From positions 162,692 to 226,691 of the forward strand of contig NBIV01000115.1 in assembly GCA_003194525.1 (NCBI GenBank): 64,000 nucleotides of DNA, in the 5' to 3' direction. Both the position numbers and the translations under genes were made by a program. Of the stretch, positions 1 through 11,400 are shown piece after piece; the first letter of the stretch is position 1, and every line of letters starts with the position of its first letter. This DNA comes from Gracilariopsis chorda (taxonomy: Eukaryota > Rhodophyta > Florideophyceae > Gracilariales > Gracilariaceae). The notes under the pieces are model-generated. The model ran no database searches and was not told the origin of the DNA. It saw only the letters and a list, made by a program, of their open reading frames with translations.

Positions 1-1
1 G

Positions 2-1570
2 TTCTGCTTCATATGTGGCAACAACACGAGAATGGCTGCGATCGCGTGGACTCGAGATCCAGTACCTTCGTCGAAGTCAATATCAATGATGATGGCTGAC
101 CGAATTGAAAGACTCGTACTCCTGGTTCAAAGGGTTCGCCTTATCACAGCCGCGACCATGTTGGCTCAAGGGGAACGAGAAATTGGTTCCGTAAGAGCAC
201 TGGATGAAGTAAGCGGATCTGTTTTGTGTGAATATGGTGCCCTGCTATCCATGCAGGGTGAGTTCTCTTCAGCTATCACATACCTCAGCGGTCTGGACCC
301 CAGCTATAGTTGCGCGTATGGCACAGCAGAAGATCTACACACAAAGGCGTCTGACTGTTTGGCAATCGAAGACTCAATGTCAATGGTGTCTCACCAGCAG
401 ACTGATTCCTACGCACAGTCATACGAAACGCCGGGAAATCCGTACGGCGCCCATTACGGTGCAGCCGAAGTTCCGTATGTGCAATCATCGTACGCGGGGG
501 CACAAGTCCCTGCCCAAAATAGTTGGTCAACGCGTCCGCCGGTCCCAGCTCCTATGGTTCCATCACCAGGGGTCGGGGCAGGCGGAATTGGCGCAAGGCC
601 ATTTTCGTCGCCTGCTCCCCAAGTGCCATCTCCCGCAGTCGCTAGTCCGCCCCACCCTCAAAGTATGTATTCCACTCAAACTACCACTGCAGAGAGAAGT
701 TCGTACGACACTTTTGCCGCGTACAACGAAGTGCCAGCCCATAATACCACCCCGTACCAGATGCCTCCTCCGGTGATTCCGCCGCCTTCTGCCGATCAAA
801 GCTCACCTCACCCTCCGGCTGTCAGTCCGTACGGTGCGGCAATGACACCAGTGACGCCTCAAGTTCCGATGCCCATTGCACCTGGGATGGCACCCGTCCT
901 GCAGCCGCTTCGGAACATGGGACTTCAGACGCCTCCTGGTGCAGGTATTGCTCCAAGCCCAGGAATAGAGCCAACGGCAGCATTACCACCTCCTCCGCCT
1001 CCTGCGCCCCCAGTTGTGGACGGAAGTGCTCCGCCTCCCTCATCGTATCATTCAAATGCCAAACGTGGCTCTGGTCAGAATCTTCCACCCTCCGCCGAAG
1101 TTGCTGTTCATGAGACACGTCGCGCCAAACCGCTTTCAAGTTCAGGAACTCCTGCGGGCCCTCCTCGTCGCTCAGGATCCACATCATCGTCCCTTTCTGC
1201 ACTTGGTATTGGCACGGTACTCTTGGAAAAGGCCGATGTTACAAAGGTTCCACCAAATCAACAGGTGATCGTGAAAGCGCTACGAGGCTCGTACATGTAC
1301 GCTCGAAGCCTCAGTCAAGTCCCCAGATATAAGAAGAAGATGGACGATGTCAGCAAGAAGTTGGGCAGACTGTTGGCGGCGCTGAACAACAAACTTGTTG
1401 AACCCCCAGTTGTAGATTTGTTGGTCTCGATGAGTCAGTCTATAGAGAAGGGTAATTACGACGAGGCGAGTGTGATTGTTAGTACACTAACAAAGAAACA
1501 CTGGGATGCACACTCGCAATGGATTCAGGGACTGAAAAGACTGATAGAATGTGTGCTAACTGGCCGCTAG
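2..1570 (+). CDS. SEC31: SEC31-like COPII coat subunit, C-terminal part (5' end outside window)
   Basis: The frame is already open at the left edge and shows no stop upstream of the first Met at 32, so the start lies outside the window. The visible part follows the SEC31 plan: a short alpha-solenoid end (about residues 1-110, with a segment resembling the conserved 'CYICAGN' stretch as CFICGNN just upstream of the Met), then about 280 residues rich in Pro, Ser and Gln, then a helical C-terminal domain of about 110 residues that begins near VPRYKKKMDDVSKKLG and ends with WIQGLKRLIE. SEC31 forms the outer cage of COPII vesicles with SEC13 at ER exit sites, and the proline-rich linker binds SEC23. 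The family identity rests on the layout and the C-terminal domain; the N-terminal WD40 propeller cannot be seen here. The gene converges on the RRF gene, with about 130 bp between the stops. Confidence 0.82.
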   Translation, partial: FCFICGNNTRMAAIAWTRDPVPSSKSISMMMADRIERLVLLVQRVRLITAATMLAQGEREIGSVRALDEVSGSVLCEYGALLSMQGEFSSAITYLSGLDPSYSCAYGTAEDLHTKASDCLAIEDSMSMVSHQQTDSYAQSYETPGNPYGAHYGAAEVPYVQSSYAGAQVPAQNSWSTRPPVPAPMVPSPGVGAGGIGARPFSSPAPQVPSPAVASPPHPQSMYSTQTTTAERSSYDTFAAYNEVPAHNTTPYQMPPPVIPPPSADQSSPHPPAVSPYGAAMTPVTPQVPMPIAPGMAPVLQPLRNMGLQTPPGAGIAPSPGIEPTAALPPPPPPAPPVVDGSAPPPSSYHSNAKRGSGQNLPPSAEVAVHETRRAKPLSSSGTPAGPPRRSGSTSSSLSALGIGTVLLEKADVTKVPPNQQVIVKALRGSYMYARSLSQVPRYKKKMDDVSKKLGRLLAALNNKLVEPPVVDLLVSMSQSIEKGNYDEASVIVSTLTKKHWDAHSQWIQGLKRLIECVLTGR

Positions 1571-1702
1571 TTATAGACTTGTACGAGGCAAAACCTAAGC
1601 TGACTTCGGCGGCAGCTATCTTTGGATAAAGGTAGATCGACGAAAGTGGGGTATGCATCTATTGCTTTAAACTCGCGAGTTTGCACAGATTAACTCTTTC
1701 AA

Positions 1703-2413
1703 CTAGACTTTCATAATGTCCGCCTCTTTTTGTTTAAGCATCTTATCAACTTGCTTGATGTACTTGTCAGTTAACTTTTGCACCTCATCTTGCATGGTCA
1801 TGCTTTCGTCCTTCCCGAGATTGTTCTTCTTTTCCTGTTTTTTAAGTGCATCAACGGCGTCGCGTCTGATATTTCGAATGGCAATCCGTCCTTCCTCTGC
1901 AATAGCCTTGACTTGTTTAGCGAGTTCCTTTCTCCTTTCTTCTGTGAGCTGTGGTACCGCAAGTCTGATTTTCGAGCCGTCACTGTTTGGCGTAATGCCG
2001 ACGTCGCTCTGCATTATTGCCTTCTCGACGTCTTGGATTGCGTTCTTGTCGTAGGGCTCCACTACCAGTGTAGATGTTCCACTGACCGAAACGCTTGCAA
2101 GTTGATTCAGCGGCGTGTCCGCGCCGTAATACGAGACCAGCACTCGGTCAAGGATCGATGGACTTGCTCGGCCAGTTCGCACTGTATTGAAGTTGGTTTG
2201 TACTGAATCAATAGTCTTATTCATGCGCTCTTCAGACTTTTTTGCTGTTTCATTCTGCGTGAGCTCACTCCGGATTGTTGGTGTGTAAATCCGCGAGCGA
2301 TGTGAACGAGAAAGGCGAAGAGACTGAGGCCGTGAGATGCCGTGACGGACAATATCATACCTGAGTCCGAGGCCGCACGGAACGCTTGTAACGCAAAACG
2401 CAGTATGGTTCAT
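1703..2413 (-). CDS. RRF: Ribosome recycling factor, probably plastid-targeted
   Basis: Residues from about 55 onward match bacterial and plastid ribosome recycling factor along the whole length: the helix with NFNTVRTGRASP, then YYGADTPLNQLASV, the VEPYDKNAIQDVEKAI segment, and the C-terminal coiled helix rich in Lys and Glu that contains RRDAVDALKK. RRF, with EF-G, splits the post-termination ribosome in plastids, mitochondria and bacteria. I chose the Met at 2413. The frame is open to 2476, but the downstream Met starts a leader of about 50 residues that is basic, hydroxyl-rich and almost free of acidic residues, as expected of an organellar transit peptide. Plastid rather than mitochondrial location is an inference. 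The gene is intronless and convergent with SEC31. Confidence 0.9.
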   Translation of the reverse strand: MNHTAFCVTSVPCGLGLRYDIVRHGISRPQSLRLSRSHRSRIYTPTIRSELTQNETAKKSEERMNKTIDSVQTNFNTVRTGRASPSILDRVLVSYYGADTPLNQLASVSVSGTSTLVVEPYDKNAIQDVEKAIMQSDVGITPNSDGSKIRLAVPQLTEERRKELAKQVKAIAEEGRIAIRNIRRDAVDALKKQEKKNNLGKDESMTMQDEVQKLTDKYIKQVDKMLKQKEADIMKV

Positions 2414-2476
2414 CACGCAGCTTAATGGGCTAACCAAGATGAAATTGACTTGAGTGTGGTGATGCGATAAATCCAA

Positions 2477-3587
2477 GTACTTCGAACCTCAGGTCAGGCA
2501 GCGTTCATGTGCGAGGAACGGGGCATGGGTCTTCGATTAACTGCGGTGAGCTGCGCACGGTGGGGTCGTGGGCACAGCGGAGATTTGCACGAGCTGTCAA
2601 GGTTCTAGTGATCTAAGATCAGGCGTATTTTTGTGAATTTCTTCTTTAGAAATTAAAATTATGAGATACTTGGATAGCAATTGTAAACAGTGGGACCCAC
2701 AGGAGACAAAGAAATATTTCACTTACTCAGTGTGGGTAGGTAAAATATTTCTCTGTCTCCAGCTGTGGTACAACGGAGTACGAACTCATCTTTGATACTC
2801 TTGGAAACCCTTTACCAACGTTACCGTTACACCTCAAAGCTGGAAATGACGATACGAATACAGATAGCGTTAAAAGATCACTCTAAGCAAAAAGGAGACA
2901 GAGCAAGGCCATGAAGCAGACTTGCTTGCGGAGATTTATATCTTCACCGGTCTACCACTTCACATCGCAGATCTCTTGAACCACCCACTCTTCGCTTGCA
3001 GCACAAATCATCTTAAAAATGCTCCCGTGCTACGCATCCACGACGTACAGTTAGTTTGACATGTTTACGTTGCTGCATCCAAACCCCCCTTAAGATTTGT
3101 ATATGTATTCTTTCATTCCTCCTGTTGGTGAAACCCGCTCATGACCCGGTGAGTTAGAGAAGGTTGTTTTAAAATGAATCTATCTCCACCCGTACCCAAA
3201 ACTAGAACCTTATTACGAGAATTGCTGTTGTAGCATCGCATAGGCCTCCGTAGATTGCGACGTATTGTGAACAGCTTATTCTCAGTCGTAAGGAAGCAGA
3301 AGAAAAGGGGTCCCGTACTACTCTACCTTATCATTTCATTCTGCATGACGGGCGAAGACATATTTGTACAGCTCCTACTTCAGTGAGACGATTAACGAGA
3401 TGGATTGAAACCTCTCCCTGACCATCTGGCTTTTTGCTATCTGCAGGCTTTGAGAAAGACCAATCCATAGAACTACTCTGGGCATTGCCGAATGAAAATC
3501 ATATCCTTGTACATTTTGGAGTTTCCTTCATGTTGAGAAATACCTGATCTCTACAAGCATTGATGAGTCCTCTTTTCCAATACCAGA
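2477..3587. other. Intergenic stretch with one strong hairpin
   Basis: No ORF here looks coding. The only clear structure is the inverted repeat at 2697-2768. The promoter of RRF should lie just above 2476. Confidence 0.6.
2697..2768. repeat. Long-stem imperfect hairpin
   Basis: The left arm (2697-2719) reads CCACA then GGAGACAAAGAAATATTT. The right arm (2743-2768) is its complement with one A/G mismatch and a 3-nt bulge before TGTGG. The stem is about 23 bp and the loop 23 nt. It could be a small foldback element, a MITE remnant or a structured transcript; nothing else identifies it. Confidence 0.75.
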
Positions 3588-4988
3588 ATGAAATGTTTAC
3601 CGTGGCGGCATGAGTTTGATCCGTCCATAACTCGTGATTTCGTTCGTCTGACATTGCAGATTGGAAAAACCAATTTTGTTTCGTGCATAAACCGCAGCGT
3701 GAAAGTCTGGAGCTTGAAACTTGGAATGATCATGCATTTCAACCAGAAATGCTCATTTGGGACCAGAAATGATCATTTTGGAGAGAGCTCGTACATGCAT
3801 ATCTGTGTATGGAATCCATTTAGGGTGCCTTCAAAAGAAATATTTGAAGATGGCTATCGTATGTGCATCAACATCATGTTATAGAAAATGCACGAAAAAC
3901 TTGGCGCCTCGAGAGTTCAGGTTGGCACAGATTTCCTTTGAACCCGTGCAAACAATGATGAAAATCTCAAATGAAGGGCTTATCAAGTCACTCAACGGGC
4001 AACGCACACGCGCAAAGCTGACAAACCACGAGAGGCCAGACCTTTAAGAACAAAACCATGCAGCAGTCAAAGCATATTGGTTGTTGTGGATATTTATCGA
4101 CTGATGAAGTTTCCACTCCAACGTTTAGGCCTTTGCCGCACAATCACGATGAGCTAAGATTCCACAATGCCTTCGATATTGGGAAGTTGAGGGCTCACGA
4201 CAATCTTTTCACACTATTAAACTGGGAAGACCGATGCACTTTCAGAACTGTTCACAAGTTCAGTGCGCTCGGCAATCTTCTGCAATTCACTCACGATTTT
4301 TCTACCTCAGGATAAGAACTATTTGTCCACATGTTTATTTGCTGGGCTTTTTGTTCCGAATAGACGACAGTCCTTTTTTTCTTTTTGATTGCAGAAGCGT
4401 GGGGCCAGATTACGACGACAGATTAGAAATTCTTACTCAAAGAAGGCCAGCAAGCTCTTTGAGCACTTACGGGTAGAAGATAAATATCATCCATATTCTT
4501 TTGTTTTCTTTTGGGAGAAGACGGAGGTTCTAATATCCTACCCTGTTTTTGTTTCTAGTATCAAAGGACAGAATGCTCTGCATCATTTTGTGCCTTTGTC
4601 CTGCAGTTACCGCTTCATGCTCAAGATGGAACTGCAGTACAAGAGCAAGAAATTGAATCTTGCAAAACCTCTTGATGACATATGATGTGTCAAATTCCAG
4701 GTGCATTGCGACAGGATGCAGTTCGGCCACATGCCTCACATGCAATTGCACTGACGTAACCCATCTGCCTTTCTCGTATTCAGCGGCAGTGTACATTCCG
4801 GAAATTCTTCCGGAAATATACTACACTTTCGAAGGCATCATCGCGCTGTTTCGCTCCCTTAAAGTATATTGAAACCCGGACCTGCGCATTCACAGAAATG
4901 CTTGAGCCTTGCTTTGCGAGTTCGTCTTCTTCGTCGTTTCCGCAGGGCCCGCAATATCCAGATACCTAAGATTAATCTTCATTCTTCG

Positions 4989-5231
4989 TCATCGCTTCAG
5001 TTCCCTGAAACCTGAGCGAGGACGGAGAATGCACGACTGTAGCCTTACAGAATACATGTGACATCTGATGAACTGCTGTTGGTTGTTTTCGAATTGATTT
5101 CTGCAAGCATTCAACCAAACCGTTGAATTTGTGATACAATCCTTGTACTGCCCTTCCAAGTTGGAAGGGCAGCACAAGGATTGTAACTTGTGTTCTTTTT
5201 TCTCCGACGCCTTTCGTGGCGTCGTGGCCAC
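4989..5231 (-). CDS. Possible small cysteine-rich protein (80 aa)
   Basis: This 80-residue ORF begins MATTPRKASEKKEHK and holds six cysteines, including LCC...DC and AC...RC spacings (C-x10-C and C-x14-C). These loosely recall twin-Cys proteins of the mitochondrial intermembrane space but do not fit the CX9C rule. The 51-bp palindrome at 5135-5185 lies wholly inside it, so the central residues are dictated by a palindrome. It may be a chance ORF over a foldback sequence. Function unknown. Confidence 0.22.
   Translation of the reverse strand: MATTPRKASEKKEHKLQSLCCPSNLEGQYKDCITNSTVWLNACRNQFENNQQQFIRCHMYSVRLQSCILRPRSGFRELKR
5135..5185. repeat. 51-bp near-perfect palindrome
   Basis: The arms 5135-5159 and 5161-5185 are 25 bp each and complementary at 24 positions (one A/C mismatch), around a single central base. 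It would extrude as a cruciform or fold as a nearly loop-free RNA hairpin. Confidence 0.9.
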
Positions 5232-5317
5232 TGCACTATGATAGTGCTAGCGAACGGAGACAATCTCTCGCAGGCCTTTAAGAGAGCTCAGATCGTCTTT
5301 TCGCTTCGCCTGTCTTT

Positions 5318-6187
5318 TTGTGGAAGACAGGAACGCGGTGTGGTGCCAGACGGCGGGAGACACAGGTGTACCCGAAAAGTCATGACATCGTGCTATCATC
5401 TATCGTAAATGTTAATTGTGCGGCCTTCGATAATGTACAAGAATCGATTCTATATGAACCGATTTATAGGGGCCCGTTGATCACAAACGGTCAGAAGCGG
5501 CGTACCGAGGCTGGCATGGGATCAGAGCCAGCGCTTTTCACGCTGTGGAGATGGTTGGGGTATGTCTTGAAGCTCTACGAATCTTTGGTCTCCCTCCACT
5601 TGTTGCAGAGAACAGAGAATGGAGGATGCGATCGCGCTACATGTTCGTCGATAAAAAGCAACTCCCCGATAGCTGCCCTGCGTGTAGGTTCAGTACCAAA
5701 GGTATGATACACTGCAAACGTGGATGCGAGAGATTGCGGAATTGCATTGCATAGGAGTTGGTGCATCGTCGATACAGGCGCTGGCTACTCTTGTACTCTT
5801 GTGTACCCAATTATTTCAGATTGAAGTGAGCGACGCACAGTTGTATCCTGCGTGGCTCCCCGTGAAGCAGGCGATGAGATTCATTATAGAAGCTGTTGGA
5901 ATTGTACAGCGGGGCTGTTTATTTCGTCAAGTACAGCGACGAGATTTCATGATAGAACTCATTTGCAGGAGAAAAGGGGGGCATTATGGCTACCTCGTGG
6001 TCCGCCAAGTGAATATCGTCGCCTTTACACATGTAGGCAAGCTTCCACGACGGATATTTTCCACGAAGCATTTTGGCGAATTCTCATGCAACGGCTGGCT
6101 GCACATGGGCAGAGAACAAGAAGGGGGCGTTTTAGAGTAGTAAAGCGCTCGAAAAGAGTGGAAGGTGTGAAGGTAATGGTTCGTTGA
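5318..6187 (+). CDS. Probable spliced gene, unidentified zinc-ribbon-like protein (3' exons)
   Basis: Three segments join in phase. The first ends at 5404 before a GTAAAT donor. The second is 5470-5701, after a ttatag acceptor and before GTATGA. The third runs from 5871 (after gaagcag) to the stop at 6187. The introns would be 65 and 169 nt. The joined product has CPAC, then 13 residues, then CWNC, which resembles a four-cysteine zinc ribbon, and a strongly basic C-terminus (GQRTRRGRFRVVKRSKR). I do not recognise the family, and the 5' end is not defined. The phase agreement at the 169-nt intron is the best evidence that it is real; transcript data would decide. Confidence 0.38.
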
Positions 6188-8213
6188 TTGCCTCTGCGGC
6201 AGTGATATGAAAATGAAGTGAATGGCACTGAATGGGCACGAGAGAGGGAGGGTACGGAGGCTTCAAAGGCGGAGACCATGCGTTCCGAGCACTACTCGTA
6301 GTGAGGTGTAGAAGTTGGGGTTGGAATGAATTGGGGGTTTGACGTGTTAACGCAAGAAAGAATTGTTTTACTGCAGGAATTGGGTGGAAGGACGTTGATG
6401 AGATAGTTGGACAAGGGGGAGGGAAACGGGGGATGTTTCATCAGCTCCAAATAAAGGTTTGAGATGAAATATGGGCGGGCAGGAATACGGACAGCAGTAG
6501 TTTTGAGGGAGGATGCGGGATGTGGGATGTGTGAAGGCTGTTGTGCGCAGAGTGATAGTTGCTGGAGATAAGATGCAGTGCTTTTTTGCGCATGTGGTGA
6601 ATGGCACTTTCCTTAACAGGAAGGAGAGCGAACAGGGTTGAACATGATGAGACAAATAGTGGGACAGTGGTTGAAGAGGTGAGGGATATTGTGGAGGATA
6701 TCGTATTAGTGGGTGTGTTTGAATGGGAAGTGAGTTAGATAGGGGCAGGTGCGGGTTGGTGTGGCAAGAGCGGTTTGAGGTGTGTTTGATGTTTGTGTAT
6801 AGGGTTAATCGCTTACAATGGGCACAAGACGCGGCGAGAAAGCTGCATCAAGTGTGGCAAGGGTGATAGCTAGCGGATGGGGTGCGGATGAAGTGGACAT
6901 TGGACGAAATGGATTGGGATGAATGCAAGCGCACGGGGGCAGGAAGGTGGTCGGCAAGAGTGAAGTGGGGCTTTTGTGGTTGGGCGAAGCGGAGGGCGTT
7001 TGCCGTTTGCATTCGGAAGGGAGTTTCCGTTTGCAAAGTTGTAAGCATATGCGCAGTGCATGTATCTAAGGTTCGGTAACGTTTGAGGAAGACGGGTGGA
7101 TGGAAATGGATTGGGCATTTGCGCAAGGTAGGAAGGGGGCGGTTTGACGTTTAAAAAAATCAGAACGGGGCGCGAGAGAGAGGCTGCTGGGACTCTTATT
7201 TTTTTTTTTTTTGGTTTTCGTCGGCTGCACGCAAACGAGGATGACAGTGTGTGAATCAAAGGAGGTATTCTTTTTTTTCTTTTCTGTCGCATTCGTTGTG
7301 GATGCGGGCAGCGCTGCACTGCCTGCAGACTGTGTACTGAGCGCGTGCGCGCACGTGAGAGGCGAGGAAGTGGGAGGGAGCAATTGGCGGGGGGTTGTGG
7401 GTTGTTGATGTTTCAATTGGAGTGCGGACAAGATGTTTTGTTTTCTGGAGCCAAGTATTTGCGTTTGCGGAATTTGTTGTAGGGCTTTGTTGGTATGAGT
7501 TGCTTGGTGCGATGCGTTGTTGCGCAGTTGTGTGCTTGTGTAAAGCACGCACTCGGCGGCAGAGAGCGAATGGAAGAAGCGCGCGCGCGCGCGCGCGCAC
7601 AACGCGTTTTGGAGCGAAACACACATGGAAACGAAAGCGGGGTGGAGCGACAAAAAGTGAGCGAGACGCGCACAGTATGCACGCGGTAGCGGGGACCGCG
7701 GCAGCGCCTAACGCTGCTACAGTCTGTAACTTACTACGCGTTGGGCTATACACAACTTGTGCAGCGGTGAGCACACGTGCAATATGCATTTTGTACAGTA
7801 GCCAGTTTGACAGGTTGCACACATGTGAAGAGCGCAATGGCGCGACCCACAAAGCGACAAACGGAATATAAGCTTCTCTCTCTGTGGCGCGAATGCGATG
7901 CGCGCACCAGCGCCCGCCTAAAAATAAAAAGTTTATCTTGCTCGCGAATGTGCGCTTACTGTCAGAGATATGCATTACAGTCGTGCCACCGTCGTCGCTA
8001 CTCATACTTATCATTCCTTACGAGCAAACGCATCGACTTACCTTACTTAGGCTTTGTGCGCGGAGGGGAGGAACGCATGTACAGCGACTGCAGTTGTAAC
8101 GGCGTTTTGGGTTAATATCCACTTACCCAGCACCACACCATGCTATACTTAGGCTTTGTGCGCGGACGGGAGCAACGCATGTACAGGAAGGGCGTGCACC
8201 AGCGCATTGGTAC
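6188..8213. other. Gene-free stretch upstream of the kinase; G-rich top strand
   Basis: From about 6190 to 7200 the + strand is markedly purine- and G-rich. The ORFs over it are short and of low complexity on the opposite strand. It contains a T-run near 7200, an alternating GC run near 7578-7600 (possible Z-DNA), and the direct repeat at 8045-8186. I see no supported gene. It probably includes the promoter and 5' leader of the kinase gene. Confidence 0.5.
8045..8186. repeat. 40-bp direct repeat upstream of the kinase ORF
   Basis: The copies 8045-8084 and 8147-8186 differ at only two positions. They begin ACTTAGGCTTTGTGCGCGGA and end ACGCATGTACAG. They are 102 bp apart, just before the kinase frame opens. 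They could be duplicated regulatory sites or a simple tandem duplication. Confidence 0.85.
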
Positions 8214-8395
8214 GTGAGTTTGACGAGTCGTAGTGGAAACGCTTTCAAGCGCCATTCACCACTCACACCATTTGCTACGCCAAGGTGCGAGCGAGCTGCC
8301 GCTCGCTCGCACAAGCGCCGCCTCGCAGAACAACGCCAACGCAGCAACAACCACCGCGCCCCTGCGCGCTCTCGCGCCCAGCGCGCCAGCAACGG

Positions 8396-8437
<42 letters not shown>

Positions 8438-11400
8438 TGCCGCGGCAATCCTCCCCGCGCGCGCGCCCGTGTGCGTCGAGGCGGCGCCCCGCGCGCGCCG
8501 CTACGCATGTGCGCGCGCGCCCGAACTCAACGACAGACGCGCCACTGCGCGCGCTCCGTTCGCCGCCGCCACACGCGCTCGCCCAATGGGCGCCCCACGC
8601 CCGCTGCGCGCTTTCGAGCCGCTCGTCCGCGTCGCCGCCCTATCCGTTGCTGACACCTGTCCCCCCCCATTCGCCCGCCCAACTTGCCCGCCCATTTGTG
8701 CCTTTCATCTAAACTTACAAAGGCCGCTCCCAACACTCCACACCCCCTCCCCCTCCACTACCCCACCACCCCCCTCACCCCCTCAACCCCTCAATCCACC
8801 CACCAACCCACCAACCCATCAACCCACCAACCCACCAACCCCCCCCCCCATGCACGCCCAACACCCTCATCTCCCCCTCTCCCCCAACCCCCCCACATGG
8901 CACCTGTCCACTCCCCCTCCCCACTGTCATGCCCCCACTTCCCCAGATCACCCCTCAAACAAGCCCGCCGACCTCGGCCAAGACGCCTACTGGCGCGCCG
9001 GCATAAGTTCCAGCTCCGACATGGACAACCGCAGTAACTCCTCGTCTTCCCCAGAGCGCCCCATCTTCCCCAAACCACCACACTCCCAACACCAACACCC
9101 CCTACCCACCCTCTCCCCATGTCCCCTACTATCCTCCTCTTCCTCACCCTCCCTTTCACATTCACCACAACTTCCACCCCCCACCCCTCCCACCCCCCAA
9201 CCCCAATATCATCCGCACCCACAACAACCCCACCATTCTGAGCAACAGCTCATCGCCATCCCCAATTACCGCGGCGTCGCCCGTTCCCCCTCATCCTCCC
9301 CTCCCCACCGTCACCGCCCTCCCTCAATGTCAAACCTCAACCCTTCCTCCTCAACCCCCACCCTTCACCGCCTCCACTCCGACTCAACCCCCAATTTTCG
9401 ACTCGCACCAAACGCCCACCTCCCAACTCCTCCAACCGACCCGCTATCCCAACTCGCCCCGCGCTACGCACTCCACCCCACCGCTCCCGCCTCCGCCCTA
9501 CCCCTTTCATACCCACCCGTCCTCCTCCCAATCCCGCAACCGTCCACTCCCACCGCCTCTTATCAAAGACAAACCGCTCGCCTATCCGCCCCGGTACACA
9601 ACAACCCTGTCTCGCATTTCAATTCCTCAAAGCTTTCCGCCACCATGCGCCACTTACGAAAGGGCACTTCGAGCGAGAAAGCCCTCGCTGAAGCTGCGGC
9701 CCCCGGTTTCCCAAAAAGTTTTTCAAACAGCAATATCAATAGTTTCCTCTCTCCACCTACTGCACACGCCCCTGCTTCCGCAGCTGCCGCAGTGCCGCCC
9801 GCCGCCTCCGCCGCCGCCGCTGCTGGACCGAGTACCCTGCATAACGCTACCCCGCAACAACGTATCATTGTAGACCCGGCCTATCATAACCAACTTTTGC
9901 ACTATCCGCACCAACAGCTCCACCGACGCCCGCTCAGCGCCCCGCAACACTCTTCCCCCACCAGCGCGCTCTCAACCAACCGTGGCAGACAACATTTCTT
10001 TTATCGCGTCGCCACGCCCTCCATATACATCAACTATCCTACCAAAAGAGACTTGCTGCCTCCGGCCCCGACCCCGACCACCAAAACCTTGTCATTCCTT
10101 GAATGCGTTTTGGAACTGCTCAAGGGCACCACCGTGTACAAGCGCAAGACTTTTATGCACCACCCTCGCGTTTACTTGTGGCTCACACCCAACATGAACG
10201 CTATCAAATATCGCCTTTCGAAGAAGGGCTCCGATCCCGTTGTCGACACTGTTCCGCTTAAGGTTGTCAGCAAGCTTAGGGGTACCGATCGCGAAATCAG
10301 CGTGGAATGTACGGATTACCGCAAACGTCTTGACTTTATGTTTTGTAACAAGGGCCGCGCCGATATTTGGCTCAGCGGCTTGTGTTGCCTTGTTCCGGCC
10401 ATTGCCACTGTTCGCTCGCGCAATACAGTCGTTTCCTTGCGCGATTATTATGACCCTCTTACCGATACTTGGAATGGCAAGAAACTGGAGTATCGCAAAC
10501 GGCTGGATGACTACATCCTTCTGGGAACTATTGGTAGAGGATCTTTTGGCAAAGTCAAACTTGCTCTTGGTGTCACGGACCGCCGTTTCTACGCTGTCAA
10601 GGTTCTTAACAAGGCCATGATGAGAAAGCGATTGCGCTCTACTCCTGTTGATGGAATGTATGTTAATCGTCGTGCTGCGTCGGACGTGCAACTTGAGGAC
10701 GTCAATGAAATCCAGGTTATGGCCGGCCTTTCTCACAACAATGTGATGGCGTTGGAAGGGGTGTATAACGATACTGAGGAAGACCGCTTCTACATTGTTT
10801 TGGAGTTTGTGGCAAGGGGACCGATCATGAGTTCTGCAAAACTCAAAGGCGCGGAGCCGCTCAGCGAAGACCGCGCGCGTACTGCTTTCATAGATGTCGT
10901 CGCGGGTCTACAATATTTGCACAGTAATCATATTGCGCACCGTGACATCAAGCCGGATAATCTGCTTGAAGCGGGCGACGGAACTGTCAAGATTTCCGAC
11001 TTTGGCGCAGCTGTGATGTGCAAACCGGCTGCAGACGGTTCTCCGTTCACGGATCATTCCACGGCTGGGACACCCGCCTTCACCGCGCCGGAAGTGGCCA
11101 TTTCAGACAATACCCCCAAACAGCCTGTTGATTTCTTTGCTGCGGATATGTGGTCGCTCGGTGCAACGCTGTACTACATGCTTTCTGGACAGGCCCCGTT
11201 TATCGCAAGATCCGTGTTTGAGATGTACCACACCATTTGTACGGAGGAACTCAGGTTCCCGGAGAACCTAGAAACGAAGAGTGATGTTTGCAATCTTATA
11301 GCTTTGCTGTTGCACAAGTCGCCGGAAAAGCGAGCCACATTCGAAGATGTACTCAACTCGCCGTGGATTAGCAAGTGCAATTCCATTTCAAAAAAAGTGA

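Larger units (their letters stand above)
3588..5317. other. Stretch without an assignable gene; possible short exons on the + strand
   Basis: Several short + strand pieces read like coding sequence flanked by splice-like sites: about 4085-4300, 4391-4475 (after a ttgattgcag acceptor) and 4776-4870 (before a gtatat donor). I could not join them in phase, and no protein family is recognisable. They may be upstream exons of the candidate gene at 5318-6187. Confidence 0.3.

Noticed and set aside
7575-7605. Alternating GC run as a regulatory element
   Set aside because: It may form Z-DNA, but nothing ties it to a gene beyond position.
10092-10736. 214-codon minus-strand ORF
   Set aside because: It is antisense to the PH-like and kinase domains, which are clearly the coding frame.
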